Positions 23,613 through 35,336 of a stretch of 62,353 nt of DNA are shown here, one piece after another. The translations under genes were made by a program, and so were the position numbers. The notes beneath the pieces were generated by a model. It made no database searches. It was given only the letters and a program-made list of their open reading frames with translations, and had not been told where the DNA came from. Every line of letters starts with the position of its first letter. The stretch's first letter is position 1. Origin of the DNA: Chromera velia (Eukaryota > Sar > Chromeraceae); NCBI GenBank assembly GCA_018398765.1, contig JAHBMJ010004256.1, forward strand, positions 19,599-81,951, written 5' to 3'.

Positions 23613-26600
23613 ATGAGCAAGGAGACTGAGAACAACGCCGCCCCCCCTGAGCTTAACGGCGAATCGGGGGGGAGAGGGCGCGGCAGAGGTCGTGGCCGTG
23701 GTGGTGGTCGCGGTCGCGGTGGCCGTGGTGGTGGTGAGGCGGGTGACCGCCCTCCCCGCCAGAAGAGGCCTGAGGAGATTGAGGTTGATGAGAAGGCTGC
23801 TGAGATCAAAAAGGAGATTGATGAACTCGACGTCAAGCAGGTGCGTCGGTTATGGGTCCATAGCTCGGAGAGGCCCCTCTCTCGCTTTGGCTGGGTTCCC
23901 TCCTCGAGATTTCGCTTCACAGTCTACAGCTAGTGATGCTTTGAGTCTTTAGTGACTGTGGGTCTTCCTCTGTGTGCCTGGTGTGGGGTTTTGCAACACG
24001 TGTGAGTACCCGTCTCGATCGTGTTGTGCACATCCCGATTCACTCATCTCTCTCTCTTGCCTGTCAATTCGCAGAAAGCTCTCGATGCCCGCATCAAGGC
24101 CCGTTCCGAGGGCAAGGAGGAGTACCAGCGCAAGAAGGAGGAGATGATGTCCAAGGTGAGACAGTACCAGGACACCATTGATGGTCTGGAGGCAAAGAGG
24201 AACAAGATCCAGGAGGCAATCAGCAAGAAGACCGACGAGGCAAAGAAGCTGGTCAGTCACGCATCACATCTCCTTTCCTTCTCCTACCTGGAACAAGCCG
24301 TTCCGTCGCTCACCCATTCCCCCAATAGAAGCAGACTGTCGCTCACCCATTCCCCCAGAACCTTTCTATCAGCGTCCTACTCACGTTTCTAGAAGCCGTC
24401 AGCCCAGACCGACTCCACTCACTTTTACACTCGGGTCACACCGTGCGTCTGCCCCACTTGCAGCGCCACGAGGCCAACGACGCCAAGAAGAAGCTCGGGT
24501 TCAAGAGCGAGGCCGAGATCGATGCCAGAATCGAGTCAGTCAGATATTTTGAACCACATCCAATGTCACTTCAATCGTTCTTCATGCTCAGTTTCCCCCT
24601 CTCTCCCTCTGTGCCCTGTCACCCTGACTTCTGGTTGTGTCTATGGGTCTCATCTAGGGCAGTCTCACCACATTCTCCCCCTTGTCACCAGAGATTCGTA
24701 GGAGCGTATCCGGGGTGAGCGCCTCTCTCTTTGTATGTACTCCTTTCTTTTCGTGTGCGCAATCTTCTCGTCTGAATCTAGGGGTTCGCAGTCTTCTCTC
24801 TGGATTTGTACTGTGTAGAGTTGTGGCTAAGGATGCATGCATCGATACAGATACGAGCTTTTCTCCCACCCAAGGATACTTGACCGTGTGTGTATGTGTA
24901 TATGTGTGTGTATGTGTGCGTGTTTATGTTGTGTCTGCTTTGTGTGTCTTGTGTGTGAGAATGTGTGGGAATGAGAATCTGTATGTATGTGCGTGTGTGC
25001 GTGAGTGAAAGTGACTTCGAGAGTGAGGGTGTGTGTGTGTGTGTGTGTCTGTGGGAGTGTGTGCGGACGTACGTGTGTATCACACGTACCTGTCAAAGTG
25101 TGTGCACGTATGTATATGTTGTCAATGCTTGTGCATACCTGTATGTAAGTGTGTAGACAAGCCCACCTTCGTATCGATATTTATGCGTGCTTGTCTGTGT
25201 TGGAATTTCAGGGAGATCCAGTTCGAGATGCACACCTCCTCTCTGAGCCTGAAGGAGGAGAAGAAGCTGATGGACCAGCTGAGGGAGCTGAAGAAGCAGA
25301 AGCCCATGGTTGGAAAGGTCAACGCCAAGGCTGACAAGGCAGAGAACTGGGACGAGAGTGCTCTGGCTACTCTCAGGGATGAGCTCACTGAGGTCAGAGA
25401 GGAACTCAAGAAGGCCATCACCGGTCGCAAGGCCCAGTCCGAGCAGGTCAAGGTCCTCATCGAGGAGAGGTCAGTCAGTCAGTCAGTCAGAGAGTTGAAA
25501 GAGTCAGCTGAAAAAGAGACAGAGAGAGAGAGATCATCCCGACTGTGGAGAAACTGATGTGATGAAAGAACGCTCTCTGGGTGGGCGAGTCAGTCCTTTC
25601 CTCTGTCTACCGTCTTATCACCTCTGTCTGTTCTTTTCATTTGTTCATCTGCATACGTTCATATGTGCTCGTTCGCCATTCTTCTTTCTCCTTTCCTCTT
25701 TCACCCTCAGTCGATCATATCTGTGTGGGTCAACCGCGCCGTGAACATTCTCAGCAGTCACAAATCAAACTCATCACTCACTCATGCCATCATGCAGACG
25801 CGAGAAGACCGCTGACGTGAAGGAGATCGTCGACGAGAGAGACGAGATCAGAGGAAAGATCAAGGAACTTCTCCAGAAGGTTTGTTCGTTTTGCCGTTCG
25901 GCAGTCTGTGGCTGCCTCTGTACTCTCTCACAGGCGCGAGTAAACACATTCACCGCTTGTCTGCAGACGACAAGGAAGATCGATGTTTTCTCGTCGTTTC
26001 TCTTGTTCTGATTCTGACGTACGCCAGCGTCTGCTTCTGTTTCTCTCGTTACTGATTCTTTCCCCCCTTGCGGTTTTACCCTTCCTTCCCTTGCAGCGTT
26101 CCGTTCTCTATCAGGAGCTCGACGCCAAGAGGAAGCAGTGGCTGGCTGAGGACGCTGAGCGCAGGGCTCTCCGTGCTGAGAAGATGAAGATCGAGAGGAA
26201 GAGACAGGAGGACGAGAGGACCAAGAGAGACCTCGAGAGGGCCGTGGAGGACGAGGAGAGAAACGACACCCCTCTGTCTGCAGAGATCTACAAGGTCGAG
26301 CAGACCATCACCTACCTCCAGAACCTCCAGAAGCAGGACGAGGACAAGGCAGCTGCCGATGCGGGCCCTGCACTCGACACTGAGAAGATGAAGGAGGCAT
26401 GCCCCAAGGAGGCCAAGGGAGGAGTTCTGCTCTCCAAGAAGCAGAGGTTGGTCAGTCGGTGCATGGGTAGGCAGGCTGGCTGTCTTGGACGCACATCCAT
26501 TTTCTGTCCTCATGTCGCTTTGTCTGCCCGTCTACATGAGTGAGATGAAGCATTTTGAGACACTCACCTAGGGCACAGACAGACATCTCGATCGAGTCTT

Positions 26601-27684
26601 TGACTTTGATGCACCTTCTTTCCCTGCAGGCCCACTTTTTTATGATATCCCTTTTGCCTCTGTGTGTCCGTCGTTTTTTCTTTTGTTCGCATAGACTTTT
26701 ATCTTCCGTCTTGACCCTCCTCTTCTGCCTTGATTTTACTTTCGCCTGCAGAGCTGAGGAGTCCTCTTACTTCATGGGCACTGGCGGTAAGAAGGGCAAG
26801 AAGGGTGCTGCTGCCGCGGGTGCAGGCGGAGAGGCTGGCACTGAGGGAAAGAAGAAGATCACCCACAACATCGGGACTATCCAGATGTTCCAGGCTCTCG
26901 GCCTGGAGGTGCCTCTCTCTGTGGCTGACTGCCCGGAGCTCGAGAAGACCCTCAAGGAACGCCTCGTCAAGCTCAAGGCTGAGGCGGTACGTGCGCGCGC
27001 CTGGGTATTGGCAATGATTTCATCTCATCACTTTTTTTGTTCATCAACTGCGTGTCTTCTTTCCAACACATGTGCTTATTGTCAGCAGAGGATACCACCT
27101 CGATTCCTTCCCATTTGATCGCGTTCACACTCTTCGTTCGAGAAAGTGGTCGTCTGCTCTCTTCGTTCTTCATGTCTCTTCTTCTTCGTTCGGATCCTTC
27201 TGACTGAAATAATTTGCCTGCAGGAGGAGAAGGCAAAGGGCGCCACTGATCGTCTCAAGGAGCTCAAGCAGCAGCTGGCCGGTGGGTACTCTTTCTTGTT
27301 TGACACCCTTTTTGCTTGATGAACGCCACCCTGGCATCTCCTCTGAAATTCATCTTGCCCGGTGTGGGTGACGTTGTCTTGTTTCGGTGGTTTCCTGTCG
27401 TTTCCCTTTCGTACTTGTTTGTCCCCTCTGTCGTGTCGCGAAGAGAAGAGGGATCAGGGGAGAGAGACTCTGCATCGCATCAACAGAACAGAACAGGTCA
27501 AGTGACCGACTGTAAGAAAGTCTTCAGCTGTCTAACTTACTGGCTGGCTGACTGCGTGCTTGCTGCAGACCACATCGCGAAGATGAAGGAGAACGAGGAG
27601 ACCCTCAAGGAGGCCGAGAAGTCTCTCAAGCCCGCGGCTGCTGCAGGAGCAGAGGCAGCTGCTGTGGGTGAGGTCGCCGCCTAA
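23613..27684 (+). CDS. BFR1: BFR1-like (nuclear segregation) protein with RGG amino terminus
   Basis: Nine plus-strand exons join in phase: 23613-23840, 24075-24251, 24464-24534, 25212-25469, 25798-25879, 26097-26446, 26752-26986, 27224-27281 and 27569-27684, giving 524 residues. After the initiator there is a glycine/arginine run (about residues 24-44) typical of RGG RNA-binding tracts. Nearly all of the rest is charged coiled coil. It includes KALDARIKARSEGKEEYQ, the basic KKLGFKSEAEIDARI segment and an EEKKLMDQLRELKKQKP segment, which match the BFR1/nuclear segregation family. Yeast Bfr1 associates with polysomal mRNPs and the ER and influences brefeldin A resistance and ploidy. A GT-rich stretch (about 24880-25110) lies in intron 3. 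The family call rests on these segments and the overall coiled-coil plan. Confidence 0.8.
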
Positions 27685-29730
27685 ACTTGACCTCTTTTCG
27701 ACTCGAAGAAACAAACAAACCACAGCTTCTTCCTTCCTCATGCGAATGGGAGAAGAGTCGAGAGAGAGAGAGGTTTCATTTAGGGCGGCAGATTGACAGA
27801 GGGGGTCTGATCAGTCTTCGTTCGACTCTTCACAAACAACATGGAGAGGGGGGTGGGGAAGGGGGGCGGGAAGGGGGTGCTTGCTTGTATTGTGTTTCCT
27901 TTTGTGGCAGATGAGAAGGGAAGGGAGGGATCGGGGGGCTTGGTGAGGAGAGTGGAGAGATGGGCATGCACCTGAGGGAGGGAGTTGGGTTCTGAAAGGG
28001 GGAGCGAGCTTGGGTGGATCGTTATACAGCGAATTTGGTTTGGTGAGGGGGGAGGGAGAAGGTCAAAGGGGGTCCTTGCTTCTCTCCGGGACCTCCTGTT
28101 TCTCCCTTCTTTCTTCTCCTGACGAGTAAGAATCTTCTTGCTTGTCAAACCGGCCCTTTTCTGTTTCCCCTCCCTCTCTGTCCTGCCTTTTTTTTTTTTG
28201 TCCTCGACGTGAGTACAGATTTCTCCAACGGATCAGAGCAGGGGTTCCTCCTGCATGATCTCGTTCTTTTCCTTTTCTGTTCCTGTCGTGTTAGGGTGCG
28301 TCTTCTGAAGATGCCCCTTTACTCTCTTCTCTTTGACTTGACTTGCGCTTCTCGTCTGTCTTTTTCTCTCCTTTTCCTCTTTCGTTCCTTCCCCTCCACT
28401 CATTCGTTCACTCAGAAACAGGCATACGTCACTTACTTATTCGCGCCCACACCCAGACTGACTGATGTACGTCTTTCTGGAATTCGTCCATCACCTTCTT
28501 TTGCATAGAAAGAGGGAGGGAGGGAAAGGGGATCGTTGAAACAACGGCACAAGGGGGAAGATCAGTAAGAACCTCCTTCTTGCTCTGTTTCTCTCTCTCC
28601 CTTTTGTTCTTTCTTCCGCCCTCTTTGAACCGCCTTTGAGTGCATCAGTCAGTCAGCACGTCTTGCACCATCAAATCGTAATGCATCCATCCATCCATCC
28701 ATTCATCCTGCGTCTTCGTTCGTGATCCATGGGCATAAAACTTCTTTCCAAACAGAAACAGTCTGGCTTTCTGACTTTCAACCAGACAATATGCTCGCTG
28801 GTCTGCGAGTTCGTTTCCTCATTTAACTCCGTCCGGTTCCTCATTAACATTTAATTATTCTGGTCGTGGCTGAAGTCCTTTGGGGAGCAGAAAGGGGGGG
28901 NGGGGGGGGGGGGGACTCTACTGGATCGCTGGTGGGTTGGGTATGGTCGGATGGATGGAAGGTTGAAGGGGGGCGTTGGCGTATGAGTGGACAGCCAGGT
29001 TTTTCTTTGGAGCGTCTGTGCTCTCTGACATGTTGATCCGATTCTGTCAGAAGAAGAAAGAACCTGAAGGTGGTTGATCGGTTGGTCCGTCTCATTCAGA
29101 TAGGATCGTGCCGGTTTTCTAAGGATGGATGAAGGGACTGCTGGGTGCATGGTGGATGAGTGTAGATCGAGCGCTCGATTGGTCGGCGTTCGGTCTCCCT
29201 ATCTATCTTCTTCCTCAATCTCAGCACGCTCTTTCTCCACCAATTCCTCATGCATGCGATTGTGCATGTATATGCTTTCATTGACTGGTGGGTGAATGAA
29301 TGGGTACATGGTCAATTAAGTGAGGGCGTGGTGCATGAATGATCGATCGTGTTCGCTGTTCACTGGTGTTTTTTCTGGCACATCCTTGTGCTTGGCGGTT
29401 GGTCTGTGGGCGGTTTTGGCGGGAGTGTACAACTGATTTGAGCTGAGCTGATGTCTAATTTACAGAAGTTTTAACAGACACTTGTTGAGTGAAAGATTGT
29501 GTTGAAGTGTTTGCATCATGAAGTGTTTGTATCACGTTTTACTTAAAAGACAGAAGCGATTTGCGCTAGGATTTGCGACAGTCATAATCAAAAATATTTT
29601 CAGAAATATTTTATAATGCATCTAGAGGGAATGTTTAACTACTGCCAGAGGTATTGATCTGAATTTGTAAGAACCAGTAAGAACAAGACGTAGACTCCGT
29701 CGTAGATTAGGCTCTGCACTATGTCGTAGA
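27685..29730. other. 3' flank and spacer, one unresolved base in a G-run
   Basis: No gene supported. Pyrimidine-rich sequence probably includes the BFR1-like 3' UTR. A CATC microsatellite lies at about 28683-28710. An N occurs at 28901 inside a poly-G run, so the length there is uncertain. Confidence 0.5.
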
Positions 29731-29739
29731 CTAGGCTCT

Positions 29740-30007
29740 TGTAGTACTGATGCCTGGCGCCGCCAATGTGTCATCGCCTGATTATCGCGCCGCCGCATGT
29801 TTGACGCACGCGCTTAGTCTGGCGGCCTGCCTCAGTCTGCATGCTTTTGCTGCATGCGTCTTTTCACAGATTGACACCGGTGTTGTGATGTATTATGGTT
29901 TATGGAGAAACAACAATGTCTAGAAGAAGAACCGAACGATCAGTTCTTTTGTGCGTCCTATGAATGGCTCTAGAAATCCTCCCTAGTTATCTCTTAGCAA
30001 TCTTACA
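29740..30007 (+). repeat. left LTR of element 1
   Basis: 268 bp, from TGTAGTACTG to ATCTTACA. It contains GCGCCGCC and TGCATGC words and near-perfect similarity to 34071-34352. Confidence 0.9.
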
Positions 30008-30229
30008 GGGTAGCAGAAGCCTCGTTCGACCAGAGGCTATCGTTGATCAAATCCATTTGTATTGTGGTTGCACTGAATGGCTGAAGGGACATTCAGTCAG
30101 TTTGTTACTCAGTCCGAGTGCAACGCGCAGTTCCAGGAGCTGCGCCACAAACTTCTCTTGCAGCGCTCTGTGATGCAGAGGCTGGCAGATGAAGTTCGGG
30201 AGCCACGGACGTAAGTTGTGCTTCCGACC

Positions 30230-33200
30230 ATGGCCGCTGGAGTGGAGACGTCTGCCGATGAACATCCTTTGTTGCTCGACGGAGAACTGCCTCGAGCCTG
30301 CAAGGTGAGGGAGCCCTCCATCTTTGCAGGGGATCGGTATGAGGTCTCTGACTGGCTCGAAGACATGAAGGAGTATTGCCAGGGCACGGGAGTGTCAGAG
30401 AGTCGATGGCTCTTTGTTTCGAAGAGCTATCTGTCGAAGACTCTGAAGAAGTGGGTCCATCGGAAGCAGAAAAGCGCAACTCCCTTCCGTTCCTTCCAAA
30501 ACTTCGCAGAGGCACTGAAAAAGAGGTACATCGACCCGCTGGAGCAGGATTACCGCAGGGATACACTGGAGGAGCTCCAATACTCGAAAGCACAGGGTAT
30601 GGAGAGCTTTGGGGACGCCTTCCTGGACCTGGCGGAAGAGATCAAAGACACATCGACCCCTGCTGATCTCATCCACATTTTCAAAAAGGCCATCCCCGAC
30701 CCGATTTGCCTCGAGGTGAACAAAAAAGCTCCTTCCACTTTTGAGGAGGCAGTGGAGGCGGCTTGTATCGCAGCGGAGACTTTGGAAGGAAGGGGTAGGA
30801 ACCGAAAGAGGCACGCTCAGACTGGGGGCAGCAGACCGAACGGAAAGTACCAGGGTGGGTCCAACTCTAACAGACCTGTTCCCATGCAGCTGGACGCTGT
30901 GTACTCTCTTTCTTCAAAAGAGAGAGCCGAACTGATGCGACAAGGACGGTGCTTCCTCTGTAAGCAGAAGGGACATGAGAAGAAAGATTGTCTATCCTTC
31001 TTGTTTTTGCAGAGGAGGTTCGGGTCAAATGTTCCCAGACTGCAGCAGCCGTATGGAAGAAGGCCATGGGGTCCTTCGGGACCGCAGAGACCCGCGTATG
31101 GTGGTCAGAGAGGTCCACCTGTTGGCGCTGGTGGTGGAGAAGGACGATGGGTGTGGATACTAGTCGGACGGACAGGGCTACCGCGTAGCTCTCCACTGAA
31201 CGCCCAGAGAGGTCGCCCACAGGGGGGGCAGAGAGGGCGTGCTTGGAATAGCCATGTAGCTGGTATCCAGACTGCAGGGCAGAAGGGGGATCAGGTTGTT
31301 AGAGAAGGAGAGGAAGAATTCTGGTTCCCTGACAATGAGCTCTCGATAAACATTGAGGGAGAGCAGCCCACTGACCCCTACGTGTACGACCAGGCGAATA
31401 TGATCGGCGCTGCCAGTGCTGACGGGAAGGTGAAGATGATTCGCTTCCAGGGCACTGTCGAGGGCATTCCGGTGAGAGTGCTCTTAGACTGTGGGGCAGG
31501 GGAGATATTTCTGTCTGCCCAATTCGCTCATAACAAAGGTCTTCCCATCAAAAAGATGTAAAATTCGCGTCAGTGCAGGGGGGCCATTAAGGGAGAAGAC
31601 GGGCAGACGGTGGTGACTACGGTCAGTGAGTACACCAGTCCTCTGGCCTTCTCCATTCAGAGGTACCACCAGAGAATGAAATTCACCCTGGCTGACCTCG
31701 ATGACGACTATGATGTCTATCTGGGCATGAAGTGGCTGATCGCACATGAGCCTCGTGTGTATTGGGGCAAAGGAGAAGTGGAGATTCCAATCCCAGGGGC
31801 TCATGGAAGGTCAGTCACTATCAAGTCACAGACACAGACATCTGTCTGTACTCTTTCCAGCAGAGAGTTTAAAAGAGAGGTCAGGAAGAGCCGTGTGCAA
31901 GAGGTGTATCTTTGTAGGTTAGAAATGGTGGAGCCTGTGCTGGCCCCTATGCCGATGACCCTGGAGGTAGAACCCCCAGGTGAGGTGAAAATGGCAGCGG
32001 CGATCAAAGAAGAGACAGAGAAGGAAGTGCCAGAAGGAGAGACAGCAGAAGAGAAGGCAGAGAGGGAGAAGGATGAAACGCTTCATAGGGGGTGGTCAAA
32101 AGTCATGAGTGATCCCTCCCTCCACCCTGCAGCTCGACGGGTGGTGGGAGAGTATCGGGACATCTTTTGCAACGAGATCCCCAAGCTACCCCTAAGACGG
32201 TCAGTCGAGTTCGCGATTGATCTGGAGCCTGGACACCCTCCTCCCGCTCGGCCACCATATCGACTTTCTTTTGGAGAGCTTGATGAGATGAGGAGATAAC
32301 TGGATAACCTGCTGGCCGAGGGATTCATCCGTCCCTCTGTCTCTCCGTTTGTGGCACCAGCCTTCTTTGTGGTGAAGAAAGATGGGAGTCTACGGATGTG
32401 CATCAACTACCGTGCCATCAACAAGATCACGATCAAGGACAAGTACGCGATGCCCAGACCGGAAGAATTGTTGGACCGTCTCTACGGAGCGAAGATTTTT
32501 TCGGTCCTTGACATGCGGCAGTTTTTCTATCAGCTTCGCATTCGACTGGGTGACGAACTGAAGACAGCGGTGTGTACCCGGTACGGCAACTATAAGTGGC
32601 TGGTGATGCCTTTTGGGATGTGTAACCCACCGCCGACCAGCCAGCGAGCTATTCAGGTTTGCCTTGGCGAAGTTCTGGATGACTGCGCATTTGCTTGGAT
32701 CGATGACGTCCTCGTGTACTCCCCGACGGTCGACCAACATGAAGAGGATTTGCGGAGAGTCCTTGGATGCCTGAGAAAAGACGAATATTATGTGAAGATC
32801 TCCAAGTGCAAATTCTTTGTCCCGAAAGTTGTGTATATCGGGCTAGAGATCTCGGATATAGGAGTGAGAGCGGAGCCGAAGAAGGCAGAGCTCGTTCAGA
32901 CTTGGCCGAAGCCTGAGAACAAACATGAGCTCCGTGTCTTCTTGGGACTGTGCAACTGGTTTTGAAGATTCATCTACAAGTACAGTCACGTCACAGCCCC
33001 GCTCACTTCTCTTCTCCAGGCGAAGGTCGAGTTCGTTTGGTCAGAGGTCTGTGAAGCAGCGTTTAAGGAGTTGAAAGAGAAGATTGCAGAATTGATTCTT
33101 CTCTTTATCCCAGATCCCACCCGCCCTTTTGACTTGTATGTTGATGTGTCAGAGAAAGAGATCTGCATCGCGACAGCTCTGATGCAGTGGGATCCAAGAG

Positions 33201-33499
33201 TGAATGGACTGAGAGTTGTAGCCCTTGCTTCCAGGAAGCTCGTTCAAGCTGAGCAGAAGTATCCGATTCGGAAGAAGGAGCTCCTGGCAGTTGTGTTTAG
33301 AGTGAAGACCTTCCGTATTTATGTGAATCACACCACGAAGGTCTACTCCGATCACGAGAGCTTGAAGTGGCTCGGCATTTCAGGGGGTCTGATCGAAGGC
33401 CCCGATAGAGTGAAGAGATAGACCATCTTCCTGAATGCATTGGGCATTGTTCCTCAGTACATCCCTGGCTCCAAGAACGTTGCAAAGGGAAAGAAGTGA
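30230..33499 (+). pseudogene. gag-pol of element 1 with four in-frame stops
   Basis: One frame runs from the ATG at 30230 to 33499. It is interrupted by TAA at 31559, TAA at 32297, TGA at 32963 and TAG at 33419. Gag has a retrotransposon capsid-like region (WLEDMKEY, LKKRYIDPLEQ) and a CCHC zinc knuckle CFLCKQKGHEKKDC. Protease shows VLLDCGAGEIF, with Cys in place of the usual Ser or Thr of the D-S/T-G triad. RT has [20 protein letters not shown], the FSVLDM region and the catalytic IDDVLVYS. RNase H begins at FDLYVDVS and includes the DHESLKWL region. The frame is the same throughout, so gag and pol were one fused frame. All four stops can arise by single C-to-T or G-to-A changes from codons expected at those places. 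Integrase is absent. Confidence 0.85.
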
Positions 33500-34070
33500 G
33501 AACGAATGAATGAATGAATGAATGCATGAATGAATGAATGATGCAGTTTTCTTCTCTCTGTCTCATGACGATGTCTTCTCTCTCTGTCATCGTCTCTGCA
33601 TCTTTCTCTGTGTCTTTCCCTATTTCTTCTCTCTCTTTTATATGCTTTTTGTTGCTTTTCTCTTTCCTATGTTCAGCTTTCCTTCTCAATGCCTTTCGCG
33701 CGCACATGCATGTATTCTGTTCTCTTCTTCCGTCTATTTATTTTTCTTGCACCGTTTAATGCACGGAGTCACTTGTTTGGTGACTGAATGTGGAGCATCC
33801 AGTCTGAATGGGTGTTCTTCCATGATTGGCTGCATGAAAGGGTCCATGCAAGCCGATGCCTGTTCATGTTGTTGGCCGTGGCATGCCAACATGTCGAGGG
33901 ATGTTTATGTGATGGGTCGTTTGCGGGTCGATTGAGATCGATTGATTCACTGCAGTCTCATGTGTCTGGCCGTCAGTGAACAAATGTGTTGTCCAGCTGC
34001 ATTTGATAAAAGTGTGTCCGTTCAGGTTTGACTACGTGTGAGGACACACGTCTGAGAGGGGCGGGCATGT

Positions 34071-34352
34071 TGTAGTACTGATGCCTGGCGCCGCCAATGT
34101 GTCATCGCCTGATTGTCATCGCCTGATTATCGCGCCGCCGCGTGTTTGATGCACGCGCTTAGTCTGGCGGCCTGCCTCAGTCTGCATGCTTTTGCTGCAT
34201 GCGTCTTTTCACAGATTGACACCGGTGTTGTGATGTATTGTGGTTTATGGAGAAACAACAATGTCTAGAAGAAGAACCGAACGATCAGTTCTTTTGTGCG
34301 TCCTATGAATGGCTCTAGAAATCGTCCCTAGTTATCTCTTAGCAATCTTACA
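34071..34352 (+). repeat. right LTR of element 1
   Basis: 282 bp. It matches 29740-30007 apart from a roughly 14-bp tandem duplication near TCATCGCCTG and several substitutions. Confidence 0.9.
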
Positions 34353-34588
34353 GCTCTGCACTATATAAAAAAAAAATAAAAGATTTTTTATGTATTTATT
34401 TTTTTTTATCATGGCAGTCAACAGATAAACAACTACAAACAACTGTTGTTCGAGTGTTGCAAGAGTGTTGCACGGGGTGTTACATAAAAACTATGTATGT
34501 TTTGGTTGATAAATAAAAAAAGAAAAAAAAGATCAGAATTTTTCTTTTTTTTTTTCTTTTTTTTTTTTTTATGGAGTGCAGAGCCTAG
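34353..34588. mobile_element. MITE-like element split by LTR element 1
   Basis: The right end reads, on the complement from 34588, CTAGGCTCTGCACTCCATAAAA. The matching left end, CTAGGCTCT at 29731-29739, was separated by the retrotransposon and continues as GCACTATATAAAA after 34357. Outside the two ends lies an 8-bp repeat GTCGTAGA (29723-29730 and 34589-34596). The rejoined element would be about 240 bp, with long A- and T-runs inside. The CTAGGC start and 8-bp TSD match the style of the 6233-9050 families. Confidence 0.65.
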
Positions 34589-34870
34589 GTCGTAGAGAAT
34601 CATCATACAAAGGCATTACAATCAAAAATGTTTTCAAAAATATTTTTAGGAAAGTATGTGTTTTCTTAGAGTATGATAGCATATGAATCATAGACACATA
34701 GTATAATTAGCCTTAAATTAGGCAATTTGAATTTAGGTTAGATGGGGCTTACATTCTGGGGTTCTGCTTCAATCGACCGGTTTTTCATTTTTTTAGACTC
34801 TTTAGAATATTTTCGAATAGAAATGCGCCATCAGTCTGCACATTGGAATCATGATTGGATTAAGTGATAG
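34589..34870. other. short AT-rich spacer between elements
   Basis: AT-rich sequence with no gene seen. It separates the MITE end from the second LTR element. Confidence 0.5.
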
Positions 34871-35130
34871 TGTTCTAGTTTAAGCTCTCTAGAAATTAGG
34901 AATTAACTCACACACAAGTTCTACATACAGAGAATCTGTCAGACACACAAGAGCCTTCCCTATCGATCAGGAAAGACTCGGTCGACCCTTCTAACAGGCT
35001 CAATCAATCTGTATTGCAAAGGTTGAGATACAGACGTGCCTGCCTTTGTATTACAGTGTGTATTTAATGCTATTAATTCTCTGTATTACTCTAAGGACCA
35101 AATCGAGCCTAGGTCCAAAGGTCCGTAACA
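34871..35130 (-). repeat. 3' LTR of element 2
   Basis: 260 bp, identical to 40820-41079 except one T/C difference near GGAATTAACTC versus GGAATCAACTC. Confidence 0.92.
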
Positions 35131-35336
35131 ACCACACCCTGCACAAGATTGTGCGTCCCGCACAATTTATTGCTTCACTTCTCTCAATGACTCTGATCTG
35201 CACCAGCGCTCCCAGCAGCCAAAGAAACCAAGCAACAAGCTGCAGATCGCTGCCAACATGCGTGAAAAGATCGGGCGGGAAGGGCGTGGAAAAAAGAAAA
35301 GAAAACGTTCGAATGCATGAACGAAGGATCGGACAG

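Larger units (their letters stand above)
29740..34352 (+). mobile_element. Ty3/Gypsy-type LTR retrotransposon lacking integrase
   Basis: LTRs at 29740-30007 and 34071-34352 begin TGTAGTACTG and end ATCTTACA (TG...CA). A perfect 5-bp GCTCT lies outside both ends (29735-29739 and 34353-34357). After the left LTR, GGGTAGCAGAAGCC is a plausible primer-binding site resembling an initiator-Met complement. GAGAGGGGCGGG before the right LTR is the polypurine tract. The coding order is gag, protease, RT, RNase H. No integrase is present; the space from about 33500 to 34070 is non-coding and starts with a GAAT repeat. The right LTR has an extra tandem copy of about 14 bp (ATTGTCATCGCCTG) and scattered differences, so this element is older than the one at 34871-41079. 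Confidence 0.88.

Noticed and set aside
24880-25110. Frames encoding Cys/Val or Thr/His runs
   Set aside because: GT microsatellite inside an intron of the BFR1-like gene.
28901-28901. N in a poly-G run (also at 50541)
   Set aside because: Sequencing or assembly uncertainty, not biology.
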